Below, piece by piece: positions 56,301-64,000 of a stretch of 64,000 nucleotides of DNA. The translations under genes and the position numbers were made by a program. The stretch covers positions 1,149,497 through 1,213,496 of the forward strand of contig JAJVDF010000302.1 of NCBI GenBank assembly GCA_022410635.1. Direction: 5' to 3'. A model generated the notes under the pieces. It searched no databases and was not told the origin of the DNA. It saw nothing but the letters and a program-made list of their open reading frames with translations. The stretch comes from Tretioscincus oriximinensis. Taxonomy: Eukaryota > Chordata > Lepidosauria > Squamata > Gymnophthalmidae. Positions within the stretch are counted from its first letter, which is position 1. Every line of letters starts with the position of its first letter.

Positions 56301-59300
56301 TTATTGCTTTTATTATTATAAAATCCAAAGTAGCTGAGGGAAGGGTAAGGGGGAGTAAAATAAATAAAGTAAATAAGTAAGTAAATTGCAACCCATGGGC
56401 AAAATATAGCCTAAATTCTTAGGACATCTAGCTATTGGATCTTTTCTACCCTCCTTATGAATTCATCAATGCCTGTCCTTCTGAAGTCCAGGACCTCACA
56501 GGGTTTCTNCCCCTTGAAGATCAGAATAAGGCTCAGAGCCAGGCCTTGCTGTGGTGACATCAGGCAGACTTGGGGGCTGGAAAGGAAGGAGCACGCGCAG
56601 TACATGCTTTTCCGGCTTTGAAGGACCTCGGTGCCCTTCTCCCGGGTGGCTGCAGCGGTGCATGACAGGAAAAAAAATCTACTGAAGCAAAAAGGATTAT
56701 GTTCTCCACATGCTAGTTCTGCATGCTAGTGTAAATTATGGCAGGCCCATTCCACGAATCGAACTGGGAGACTACCAGATAAGAGTCCCACACTCTAACC
56801 ACTACACCAAACTGCACTTGCTAACACTTCTCCTTTTCCACATGCATTAAAGTTGCAGTTATTTTGCCTTGTTTTTTTAAGGCCTAATTGACCTTCAGTT
56901 GCCTTTATAAAGTATGATCTGCTCTGTTATTAACGTATTGTTCTAAAAGGTCACTGATCCTACCACCTATTACTATAAATCTCTTTACCCAGTAAATAGC
57001 AGTTTGTATGTTGCTTGTTCGTCCTCTGTTCACCCAACCCGATTTCTCAAAAAGAAAAATCCTTTATGATCTGGAAGCTCCCTCTCTGGATATCTGACCA
57101 TGTTTTCCTAATTCCTAGGACAGATCACAGGNACCCCACAAAGGCCTCTCCGGTGACTGGACAGCTGTCTGCTTCTTCGGGACTCATTTTCACTGGGAGA
57201 CTAATGAATGGTAAACAAAGGCATGCAGAAGTTACTAGGGAAGTTAAGTGAGTGAGTCTATGACTCCCTTTCCTCCTGCCACCCACATGACGATGGCAGT
57301 GGCAGACTGGATGCCCAAAGGGATGAGTGCCAGCAGGTGAGACATAAGAACATAAGTACGTAAGAGGATCCCTGCTGAATGGGGCCAGAGCCCACCTAGT
57401 CCAGCCTTCTGTCTCACCCAGAGGTTCACCAATTGCACCTGCGCATCTCAAGCAGCAGGATGCAAAATCTTCACCTGTTCTCAACTAGCCATCTGCATGC
57501 CAGTGTAGACTATGGCAGGCCCCGAATGGGGCCTGCCATAGTCTATACTGGCATGCGGGTGAGCCAAGTGGGGCCTGCCATAGTNTACATTGGCCCATCA
57601 ATTGCACCTGGGCAGCCTGGAACTGAAGAAGGCAAAATCTTCACCTGTTCTCCCCTCCCTGCAAATGGCATTTCGGGAATCCTGCTCCATTTCAGAGGCA
57701 GGATCAAGACATCCTAGTAATTGTTCATACCCGTTTAGCAGGGCTTCCATGAACTTGTCCAATCCTGTCTTAAAGCTATCCAGGCTGGTAGCTACCACCA
57801 CCTCTTCTGGAAGTAAGATCCTTCCAATCTAAACACTAGCCAGTCACTTCCCTGCCTGTCCAGCTTGCTTCCTCTGCCATGATCAAGAATCGTGAACATG
57901 GGAAGGGAGAGGGATGGGAAGAGGGGGGAAAGGTAGGAAGGAAAAAAGGAAGAAGGAAAAGAGAGGACAGGAGAGAGGGGAGAGACAGATATAGATTGGG
58001 GTGAGAAAGAAGAATGTCGGGGTTCGCCATTAGTAATATATTAATTGGCATAATTATATTTGATATAAAAATATGCAGGCATTGGTCTCTAGAAGCCCAG
58101 GCCTCTTGTCTGCAAAAGTTTTGGGAAATTTCCAGCCCAGGGTGTTGCAAGAGAGCTAATCTCTCTTCCTGCCCTGAAGCAACACCCATCTTTGCAATGT
58201 TTACCTGCACCCATTATCTCAAGGTGCACCCATTGTCTCTGGAGCCTTGGCTTAATGGCATTAGTCAATTGCCTGGAAGCCCTGAGGAAGTTCTGGCAAT
58301 CACCTCTCCAGGAGGTGAACGACCNGTCACAGGTCCTGGCAGCTACAGGGATCAATCTTGTACCACCCAAACCATACCCATATTTGGAGTTTCCTGACAC
58401 AGGCTGCGCCCCTTGGGAGGAGGGAGAAACGTCACACAGGTGTCACAACCTGAGCCCACCTCCGGTCCGCCCCAAACCACACCTTCGGAACACCCATTCT
58501 CTGACGTCTGCTTCCTTGTACGCGCCTTCTCATCTCATGTCAATAAAGACCAGCGCACAGGGGTGCTCTGGAGGTTCCATAACCCACGTGGGCCTCCTAG
58601 ATCTTGCCTCTTGATCTAAGCCTATGGCCTCTGTGTGAGTTCTTGATGGGAGTCAGATTCTACACGTGTCCGTATCCTGATGATTCAGCTGCCTCTGATG
58701 TGCAGGCATCTTAACGTTGTAAACAAACCTCCGTTAGAAGAAGAGGGGGAGAGGCAGGACAGCACAGTGCAAGGATGGCTGAGTGTCTCAGACACCTGAC
58801 GGCATGGAAATGTGCCTTGTCCACCTATAGGCAAAAGCTCTGCCCACCTGTAGGTTAGAACATAAGAAGAGCCATCNTGGATCAGGCCACAGCCCATCAA
58901 GTCCAGCCTTCTGTCTCACACAGAGGCCCACCAGATGCACCTGGGCAGTCCAAACAGAGGAAAGCAAAATATGCTCCTGTTCATGAGTCCCTGNAAAAAG
59001 TAGGTTGCTTTGCTGGTGTGTTATATTCAAAACTAACATGCTTTTGAAAGTCTTTATTTTAAAAGCTTTTAAAATCTACGAGGCCCCGGAAGTTACGTCA
59101 CAAAATTTCATATACTCGGCATCAAGATTTTCCTGCTATGAGATTTTCCTGCCCGATAACTGAACACTGGTTCCAAGTGTTTGCCTTTGGGGTGTAATAG
59201 GCTCTTCCTAAAGTCCTGGTTCTTGTGTCTTTGCAGAGGACTTTAGTGCTCCATCCGATTCTACCATCTTTCTCCTGGGCTCCCAGATTCATATAGAGTT

Positions 59301-59921
59301 TGCAGTGCAGAATCTCTTCCACCAGCCTCTGCAGCTTTTTGTGGACGAATGCATTGCTGCTTCCTCTGCAGAACTAAGCCTGTCTCTCAGAAATTACAGC
59401 NTTGTCACGAACCATGGGTGAGTGTTCAGCTTGGTCGAGCATGGGAAGCAAAACCCACAGCAGTTTCCAAAGCTGCGAAGAATCTGTAGGGCCTTTCCGG
59501 TAGACTGACCAGATTTTCTGAAGCTCGAACCAGGGCAATTTATATTCATGCCAGTTTGCATATTCATGAATATGCAAATCACCCACCAATGTGCACATCC
59601 ATCACCTGTGAAATCAACATCGCTCCTGGGGAGACAGAGCCAAAAGGCCTTCTTATCCATCACACCATAATCATAATAATTAATAATAATTAATAATAAA
59701 TAATAATAATTAATAATTAATAATAGTAATAGTAATAGTAATAGTAATAATAGTAATAATAGTAATAATAGTAATAATAGTAATAATAGTAATAATAGTA
59801 ATGGTAATAATGGTAATAATGGTAATAATGGTAATAATGGTAATAATGGTAATAATGGTAATAATGGTAATAATGGTAATAATGGTAATTGTAATTTATA
59901 TAAATAATAGAATAATAGAAT

Positions 59922-60001
<80 letters not shown>

Positions 60002-63000
60002 CCTCAGCAAAAAATGGGGAAGCATTACAAGTTTATTTATAACCCCTTTTCCTCCAAAGGGCAGCACACACAGCTCTTTTTGCTTTCTCCACAACAGACA
60101 CCCTGCGAAGTATGTGGGGCTGAGAGAGTTCTAAGGAACTGTGATTAGCTCAAGGTCACCTAGCAGGCACCATGGAGGAGTGTGGAATCAAACTGGGAGA
60201 CTTGCCAAACAAGAGTTCAGCACCCCAACCTCTGCCCCAGTCGTCATCAGTTGCAACTGCCACGCCAATGATACGTTTTTTGACATGCAACTTCTGCATA
60301 TCCTTTGGTCAAATGAGCTTGCTCCATCTGGCTATATATATATNTTTTTCTAGCCCTGCGATTTTTAGTTCTGATGGGCCCTTTCCTTCCTTTTGGCAGG
60401 TGCCTTGTGGATGGCGTGGTTGCCAATTCCCAGTTCCTCCCCCGAAGTGCTCCTGGAGTAATCCGCCTCTCGCTGCAAGCCTTTGAATTTGTCGGCGATG
60501 CCTCTGATGTAGGTGCAACCTCTGGACAAGGATCTCCTGCATGGATGTAACCTTGGGGCCCACATTTGACTATAGCAATTTATTTGTTGAGTCACCCAGT
60601 GGTGCTGAATTGTTAGTCCAGCAGCTACCACCTCTCTTAGGCTGACCAGATGAGCCCTTTGGGGGAGTCGATAATCCGTTTTTTGGGTGCTTCCCATTTT
60701 TTTCTGAGGAAAAATTATTTCAAAAAAAGATTTTTGCTGAGGAATTTTTTCTTTAAATTTCCTCAGAAAAAACTGGGAAGCACCCCAAAATCAGGTTTTC
60801 AAACCCCCCCCCCCAGGGGTCATCTGGTCAGCACAGTAAAGGGCGTGAGAAGGTGGGGCAGGGCCTTCTCTGTGGTTGCCTCCAGACTGTGGAATAGTCT
60901 CCCCATTGTGGCGCCCCAGTCTCCATCACTATATTCTTTCATAAGATCTTTGAAGATACACCTCTTTAACCTGGCCTTTGGTTGAAGAAATGGTGTTTTC
61001 TTTTTGCACTTTATGCTTTTATTAATGACCACACTGAGACCCTTGGGTATAGGGCAGGATATATAAATATATATAAGTGAATAANATAAGGAAGGAAAGG
61101 GAAGAAAGAAATCGTCAACAACCTTTCAGAACTGTTTTTAGCACTCCTAAGTATTCACTCTAAAGTCTTTAGGACAAAAGGCTAAACATTAACGTGATCT
61201 TTAAAAATAAAGCTGTTATTTGGGGCTGCATTTTCAGCCCTGTTATGCGATGGTGGGGTGGCCACAGTTTGGCAGCATTTACGTCAGAGTGCATTGAATG
61301 GCCTCATCAATCTAGNATGGAGCTATGGACATTTAACAGCCATAGAAGAGAGGAATTTTTTTACCAGGGGCAGTTTCTAATGCCCACTCACACCTGGGGG
61401 GAATAATCACTAAAGGAGCAAAATCTATCCGGTTTTTTATATGGGAACTTGACAGCAGTGCCAAATCAGCAAATGCTGTTTTGCCTCTTTATAAATCTGT
61501 GGTGAGGCCACATTTAGGGCTGCCAGGACCCTGGAAAGCATTGCCGGGCTGCAGCCGTCAGCTCTGACGGCTCCTTTTCCTTTAAAATCCTGCATTTTTA
61601 TATTCTCTGATGCAGCGTCGGGGAATGTAAAAATCCGGTATTTTATCTTAAAACCCGGAGTGGACTATATTTTAATCCCCTAAACAGGGATTGTCCCGCC
61701 TTCCTGGGACCTATGGCACACGCACCCCCGGGGGGGGGGGCAGACACCCCAAAATAGGCCATCTGGTCAGCCTAATGGAGATGCACCTTGAGAACCTTAC
61801 GCATCTAGAAATCTGACGAAGGATATAAACAGGCTGGGTGCCATTGGATAGGAATGTGGATTATTAATATTTCTAGATTTAAAGATAGATGGTTATCGAG
61901 TTCTGATGTCTTTCCTTTGCGTAGTTCGGGAGGAGTAATAAAACTTACAGTGGTCAATTAAAATCTTCAATAGACGATAAAAAGTCAGGAAAATGAAGAG
62001 AGCACTGAAAAAACTAAAGATAGATGGGGACCTTGCTCTGACTTGAAAAATGGATGTGAATTTATAAAATAGTAAGGGATCGGGGAAATATTAGGGTTTG
62101 GGTGAAGTGTGGATTTCCTATGTGGTGCATGTTTATATGATGTGTACATGTTTTGGATTGTTTGGTTGATTTTATATATTAAAAAATAAAAATAAAAAAT
62201 ATATATATTTTTAAAATTCTTTCCTGGGATTTATTTCGCTTCCAGATTTATCTTCACTGCCAAATTGTGGTTTCAAACCCTGATGTTCTCACTGAGCTAA
62301 CTCGAAAAGCGTGTTCGTTTCACAAGGAGGCTAACAAGTAAGAGTCTGAAGAATACTATTATTTTAATTTATTATATTCTATTTTGTTTTTTAAATTAAA
62401 TTAAATTTAATTACTAAAGCATGTTGCAGCTATTGGCCTTTTTTTTGTCTTTTACTGTTTATTGCTTTTTCTTACATATAAATACATAATTTAAAAAAAT
62501 TATATAATTGCAAAGTTAGATCCTTTAGAAAAAAAAGGAAAGACAAAGAAAGAAAAAGAAAGACCATAAAATCCGATTGGTCAATAAATTATTTACAACA
62601 TTATAACCATTGGCAGTTAACTGGGAAACAATTAATTATATACATTAAACCAGACTGAGCTGCCACCCTTTCCTTGTATATATATATATATGTATATATG
62701 TATATATGTATATATGATATATATAAAAATGTATATATACACAAAGATATATATAAATATATATATACACAAAGATATATATAAATATATATATCTTTAT
62801 GTACCCATTTCAATTTGACGTTAGTGATATTATTGACCCTGCCCCGATGACCTACATAAAAAATTCTCTTTTCGAATACCAGTTCAGTTTTCACTATTTT
62901 TAATACATATTTTGATCAGTTTGTAACAGTCCATTTGCTATCACCTTCCCAACTCACCACAAAGGGATTCATAGGGGGTCAAACAAAGGCGACCGGCCTT

Positions 63001-63197
63001 CTATGTGGCAATGCCACAACTCCGGCCTACTCTTAACCCGCTGAATACTGGACCTCCACATTTCTCCCGCCATCCCATGGCTGTTTTCTGTTTTCTCTGC
63101 AGGTGGGAATTGCTAGACGACCCCTCAAGTTCCCTGTGTGACTGCTGTGACACCGTGTGCCAGGCCTCCACACCCCGCCATAAGAGGCACCTGGCAG
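53284..63197 (+). CDS. ZP3-family zona pellucida glycoprotein (egg-coat protein), eight exons, 3' end outside the window
   Basis: Secreted or membrane-tethered glycoprotein of the egg envelope, polymerised through its ZP module. Joining 53284-53347, 54301-54497, 55976-56088, 57119-57210, 59237-59417, 60400-60508, 62246-62337 and 63103-63197 keeps phase at every junction and gives 314 residues to the last donor. A signal peptide (residues 1-about 19, [12 protein letters not shown]) leads straight into ZP-N with its four cysteines C31, C61, C82 and C121. ZP-C carries C194, C217, C257, C275, C295, C297, C298 and C302, the eight-cysteine layout of ZP3 rather than ZP1/ZP2. Conserved landmarks are [19 protein letters not shown] and CDCC. 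A furin-type RHKR lies at 308-311. Sequons at N32, N120 and N208. The exon boundaries match ZP3 in order. The hydrophobic tail exon is missing because the window ends. Whether it is the classic ZP3 or a ZPC paralogue cannot be settled here, so no symbol is given. Confidence 0.92.
53905..54055 (-). mobile_element. CR1 3' end fragment (intron 1)
   Basis: ACGTAAGAACATAAGAGGAG, CTGCTGAATGGGGCCAG, CATTGTGTCTCACAT, GCAGCATCAAGCAGAAGAAG: the family 3' terminus in reverse. Confidence 0.8.
54301..54497 (+). CDS. ZP3-like exon 2 (ZP-N, first part)
   Basis: Acceptor TGTTTCTTCCAG, donor GTGAGT at 54498. It encodes residues 22-87, including YEC (C31), LLLGSC (C61) and LKECG (C82). A later GT at 54559 is open too, but only the 54498 donor leaves phase 0, which exon 3 requires. 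Confidence 0.9.
55035..55480 (-). mobile_element. Diverged CR1-like fragment (intron 2)
   Basis: ATAAGATCATAAGAGGATCC, TCTAGTCCAGTACCCTATTT, TGGGCATCTCAAGCAGAAAA, TCCAGTCTAGCTGCTGTC: an older CR1 3' region in reverse, with an internal repetition of the 'CAGGTCACAGCTCATCTAGT' line. Confidence 0.55.
55481..55975. other. Rest of ZP3-like intron 2
   Basis: No repeat or exon recognised. Confidence 0.4.
55976..56088 (+). CDS. ZP3-like exon 3 (ZP-N, second part)
   Basis: Acceptor TCTTTCTTACAG, donor GTGAGT. Residues 88-124 plus two bases: '[11 protein letters not shown]', then 'RINCTYY' with C121, the last ZP-N cysteine, and sequon N120. Confidence 0.9.
56245..56420. mobile_element. MITE family B, copy 2 (intron 3)
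   Basis: GGGCCGTATTTAGGCAAAAT ... GGGCAAAATATAGCCTAAAT, with the same interior as 24197-24362. Confidence 0.8.
56700..56820 (-). mobile_element. tRNA-headed SINE fragment (intron 3)
   Basis: On the minus strand, CAGTTTGGTGTAGTGGTTAG, AGTGTGGGACTCTTATCTGG and CCCAGTTCGATTCGTGG give recognisable A and B boxes of a tRNA-derived promoter, as in Sauria SINEs. It is not a functional tRNA gene: no cloverleaf acceptor stem closes. Confidence 0.7.
57119..57210 (+). CDS. ZP3-like exon 4 (linker into ZP-C)
   Basis: Acceptor TTTTCCTAATTCCTAG, donor GTAAAC. Residues 125-155 plus one base: '[16 protein letters not shown]' then 'FTGRLMN', the strand that opens ZP-C in the family. One N at 57132 makes residue 130 unknown. 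Confidence 0.85.
57343..57485 (-). mobile_element. CR1 3' end fragment (intron 4)
   Basis: ATAAGAACATAAGTACGTAA, GGATCCCTGCTGAATGGGGC, CCAGCCTTCTGTCTCACCCA, read as the reverse of the CR1 3' UTR. The rest of this 3' UTR resumes at 57593. Confidence 0.8.
57495..57556. repeat. Hairpin repeat family C, 29-bp arms
   Basis: GCATGCCAGTGTAGACTATG continuing to GGCAGGCCCC, loop GAAT, then the reverse complement with one mismatch. A third half-arm GGGGCCTGCCATAGTNTACA follows at 57575-57593. It sits inside the CR1 copy, so it inserted later. Relatives are at 25424-25487 and 56716-56745. Confidence 0.85.
57593..57835 (-). mobile_element. CR1 3' end fragment, continued (intron 4)
   Basis: CACCTGGGCAGCCTGGAACT, GCATTTCGGGAATCCTGC, TCCAATCCTGTCTTAAAGCT, CCACCACCTCTTCTGGAAGT: the 3' UTR and last codons of a CR1 in reverse. 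Confidence 0.8.
58015..58738 (+). mobile_element. Solo LTR of family L (copy 3), intron 4
   Basis: Starts TGTCGGGGTTCGCC and ends near CTCCGTTAGA. AGAA lies on both sides (58011-58014, 58739-58742), a 4-bp duplication. It contains AATAAA at 58542-58547 (GTCAATAAAGACCAGC), placing the R/U5 part to the right. Length 724 bp. It is the inverted counterpart of 51880-52637 and 40670-41517. Confidence 0.8.
58855..58997 (-). mobile_element. CR1 3' UTR fragment (intron 4)
   Basis: GAACATAAGAAGAGCCATC, ATCAGGCCACAGCCCATCAA, GCCCACCAGATGCACCTGGG, GCTCCTGTTCATGAGTCCCT: the reverse of the young CR1 subfamily tail seen at 36599-36785. Confidence 0.85.
59237..59417 (+). CDS. ZP3-like exon 5 (ZP-C)
   Basis: Acceptor GTGTCTTTGCAG, donor GTGAGT. 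Residues 156-215 plus two bases: '[20 protein letters not shown]', '[11 protein letters not shown]' (C194), sequon N208. One N at 59401 (residue 211). Confidence 0.92.
59503..59605. mobile_element. TA-type MITE family A, end (intron 5)
   Basis: TA then GACTGACCAGATTTTCTGAA, GCATATTCATGAATATGCAA, ATCACCCACCAATGTGCACA. The distal part may resume at 60003 (CTCAGCAAAAAATGGGG), in which case the microsatellite between expanded inside the element. Confidence 0.7.
59664..60001. repeat. Compound trinucleotide microsatellite (intron 5)
   Basis: Consecutive blocks: TAA/TAAT-rich (59664-59730), (TAGTAA)n (about 59725-59800), (TGGTAA)n (about 59800-59888), a short AATAGAATA spacer, then (ATG)n of about 26 units (59921-60001). 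Long apparent frames here encode only poly-Y, poly-I, poly-D or poly-M and are not genes. Confidence 0.95.
60048..60240 (-). mobile_element. Sauria-type SINE (intron 5)
   Basis: Plus-strand words CCTCCAAAGGGCAGCACACA, ACCCTGCGAAGTATGTGGGG, CTGAGAGAG, AGCTCAAGGTCACCTAGCAG, CATGGAGGAGTGTGGAATCA, AACTGGGAGACTTGCC are the reverse of a squamate tRNA-derived SINE, body first and tRNA head last. Confidence 0.8.
60400..60508 (+). CDS. ZP3-like exon 6 (ZP-C)
   Basis: Acceptor CTTCCTTTTGGCAG, donor GTAGGT. Residues 216-252: '[20 protein letters not shown]' and 'SLQAFEFVG'. C217 sits in the near-invariant GCLVDG motif. Confidence 0.92.
60640..60832. mobile_element. TA-type MITE family A, fold-back copy (intron 6)
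   Basis: GGCTGACCAGATGAGCCCTT ... AGGGGTCATCTGGTCAGC, TA before the left end. The two halves pair around a centre near 60735 (GTGCTTCCCATTTTTTTCTG / CAGAAAAAACTGGGAAGCAC). Confidence 0.8.
60834..61085 (+). mobile_element. L2-type LINE 3' end (intron 6)
   Basis: GGGGCAGGGCCTTCTCTGTG, CTCCAGACTGTGGAATAGTC, CCTCTTTAACCTGGCCTTTG, ACTGAGACCCTTGGGTATAG, then TATAAATATATATAAGTGAA: the same 3' region as 30040-30305. Confidence 0.8.
61086..61689. other. Unassigned intron 6 sequence
   Basis: One short CR1-like phrase at 61490-61518 (TTATAAATCTGTGGTGAGGCCACATTTAG, compare 36107-36132) may be a small CR1 remnant. Nothing else recognised. Confidence 0.35.
61690..61772. mobile_element. TA-type MITE family A, end fragment (intron 6)
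   Basis: TGTCCCGCCTTCCTGGGACC, a G run, CAGACACCCCAAAATAGGCC, then ATCTGGTCAGCC followed by TA. Confidence 0.6.
61773..62245. other. Unassigned intron 6 sequence before exon 7
   Basis: AT-rich. An A/T run at 62170-62215 precedes the exon 7 acceptor. No element identified. Confidence 0.35.
62246..62337 (+). CDS. ZP3-like exon 7 (ZP-C)
   Basis: Acceptor TTTCGCTTCCAG, donor GTAAGA. Residues 253-282 plus two bases: '[20 protein letters not shown]' and '[10 protein letters not shown]', giving C257 and C275. Confidence 0.92.
62338..63102. repeat. Intron 7 with TA-rich tandem repeat
   Basis: 62675-62795 is (TA)n-rich with a roughly 30-bp unit containing ATACACAAAGATATATATAA repeated twice and a partial third time. 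Both flanks are AT-rich and unassigned. Confidence 0.8.
63103..63197 (+). CDS. ZP3-like exon 8 (cysteine knot and cleavage site)
   Basis: Acceptor TTTTCTCTGCAG, donor GTACTC. Residues 283-314 plus one base: '[13 protein letters not shown]' with C295, C297, C298 and C302, then '[10 protein letters not shown]' with a furin-type RHKR. The following exon is not in the window. Confidence 0.88.
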
Positions 63198-63289
63198 GTA
63201 CTCTGAATGGATAAAGTCAAGACCTCGATCGGTTCTGAACGGCTGATCTGCCTGGCGGTAGAATTCAAAGAAACAGCTGAGCCCAGTCT

Positions 63290-63665
63290 GGATCCAAGAT
63301 CTTTAGCAGGGATGACTTGTAGCACCTGAGAAACTAACAAGTCTATTTCTGATAAAATACAGAGTTAAACCCCTGCTTAGGGACAGATATTTACAGTATA
63401 GCAAACTGGGTGCCTGAATATTTGCTAAGCAATTATTCATATTTAATTATTATTTAATTATTCAATTAATAATGAAGTGCCCTAGTCCTGCTAAAATGAT
63501 GAAATTCAGGCCTATTTGCATTTTTATTGCTCTTCAGGCATCTAGCTTGCTGTACATGTCTGTCCCTAATGCATATTAATCTGAAGAAGTCGCCTGGTCT
63601 TCAGAAGCTCCTTCCTTTATCCTCTTGGTCTCTAAGGTGCTATGAGAACCCCACTCTTGGTCTTC
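63290..63665. repeat. Old diverged relatives of the fold-back SINE group
   Basis: TAGCACCTGAGAAACTAACA (63322) and, in the other direction, TTGGTCTCTAAGGTGCTATG (63626), with TCTGAAGAAGTCGCCTGGTC at 63580, match the general layout 'arm, CTGAAGAAGT core, inverted arm' of the element at 21665, but are far more diverged. Confidence 0.5.
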
Positions 63666-63837
63666 CTAGAGGAGTGCGCATGGGGAAAAATTACATTAAA
63701 TGGACCATCCTAGTAAATCTTGAATGAATGAGTAGTATGTACTTAAAAACAGAAGTGGCATTACAAGGTGCCATTTCTTGAAGGACTCTAGGAATTTTTG
63801 ACTTTAGACAGTTTTATAAGAAACTAGTGGAATTAAA

Positions 63838-64000
63838 CCCACTCCTCCCTCCCTCCCTCCCTCTCCCTCCCTCCACCTATTTGACCCTCCCTCTCTCCTC
63901 TCTCCTCTCTCCTCTCTCCTCCCCCACCGCACTGCCTTCCCACCCCTTCCTCTTCTCCTCCCTGCCCTCCCCTCTTCTCACTCCCCCTTCCTCTCCTCCT
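63838..64000. repeat. Polypyrimidine tract at the window end
   Basis: (CCCT)n, (CTCTC)n and (TCTCC)n low-complexity sequence, almost purely C and T on the plus strand, continuing to the edge. Confidence 0.95.

Noticed and set aside
56752..56815. tRNA gene
   Set aside because: It has A and B boxes, but no acceptor stem or anticodon arm that closes, and is attached to repeat sequence, so it is a SINE head.
59800..59890. Regular TGGTAA repeats as a CRISPR-like array
   Set aside because: There are no spacers. It is a vertebrate microsatellite.
59717..60148. Frames encoding poly-Y, poly-I, poly-D and poly-M
   Set aside because: Translations of the trinucleotide microsatellite.

Overview
This window is vertebrate nuclear DNA, most likely from a squamate reptile. 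The evidence is spliced genes with GT-AG introns, a 424-codon GAL3ST1 orthologue, a ZP3-family egg-coat gene, and a dense mix of CR1, L1 and L2 retrotransposons, tRNA-headed SINEs of the Sauria type, hAT and TA-target MITEs, and endogenous-retrovirus LTRs. Single N characters are scattered through the assembly. I cannot name the species. There is no bacterial or phage content and no CRISPR array.

Layout. Positions 1-37,100 hold no protein gene that I recognise. They contain a nested inverted repeat (1551-1828), a decayed L1 (about 4440-6660), CR1 pieces (about 3735-4080, 9440-10060, 10530-10925, 12128-12480, 17690-19500, 26020-26305, 33975-34172, 36095-36792), a 282-bp solo LTR with a CATTG target duplication (11692-11973), a very GC-rich hAT-type MITE with a perfect 8-bp target duplication (16359-16886), an L2 3' end (29750-30305) and many copies of one TA-flanked MITE family.

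Positions 37,113-46,764 hold GAL3ST1 (galactosylceramide sulfotransferase) on the + strand. It has two coding exons split by an 8.4-kb intron. That intron has collected a retroviral LTR with a polypurine tract, a gag-like remnant, a SINE and a second LTR. A plausible poly(A) signal lies at 47,884.

Positions 53,284-63,197 hold eight in-phase exons of a ZP3-family zona pellucida gene, also on the + strand. They cover the signal peptide, ZP-N, ZP-C and a furin-type RHKR site. The C-terminal tail and transmembrane exon lie beyond the window. Its introns carry CR1, SINE, L2, LTR and MITE copies and a 340-bp compound trinucleotide microsatellite.

The two genes are neighbours with the same orientation but act in unrelated processes: sulfoglycolipid synthesis in the Golgi, and egg envelope assembly. 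The sequence gives no reason to think they work together. The items most worth following up are the ZP3 paralogue beside GAL3ST1, the MITE family that carries paired POU-octamer motifs, the fold-back SINE with 13-bp target duplications, and the GC-island hAT MITE. I found no clear sign of an undescribed biological system.
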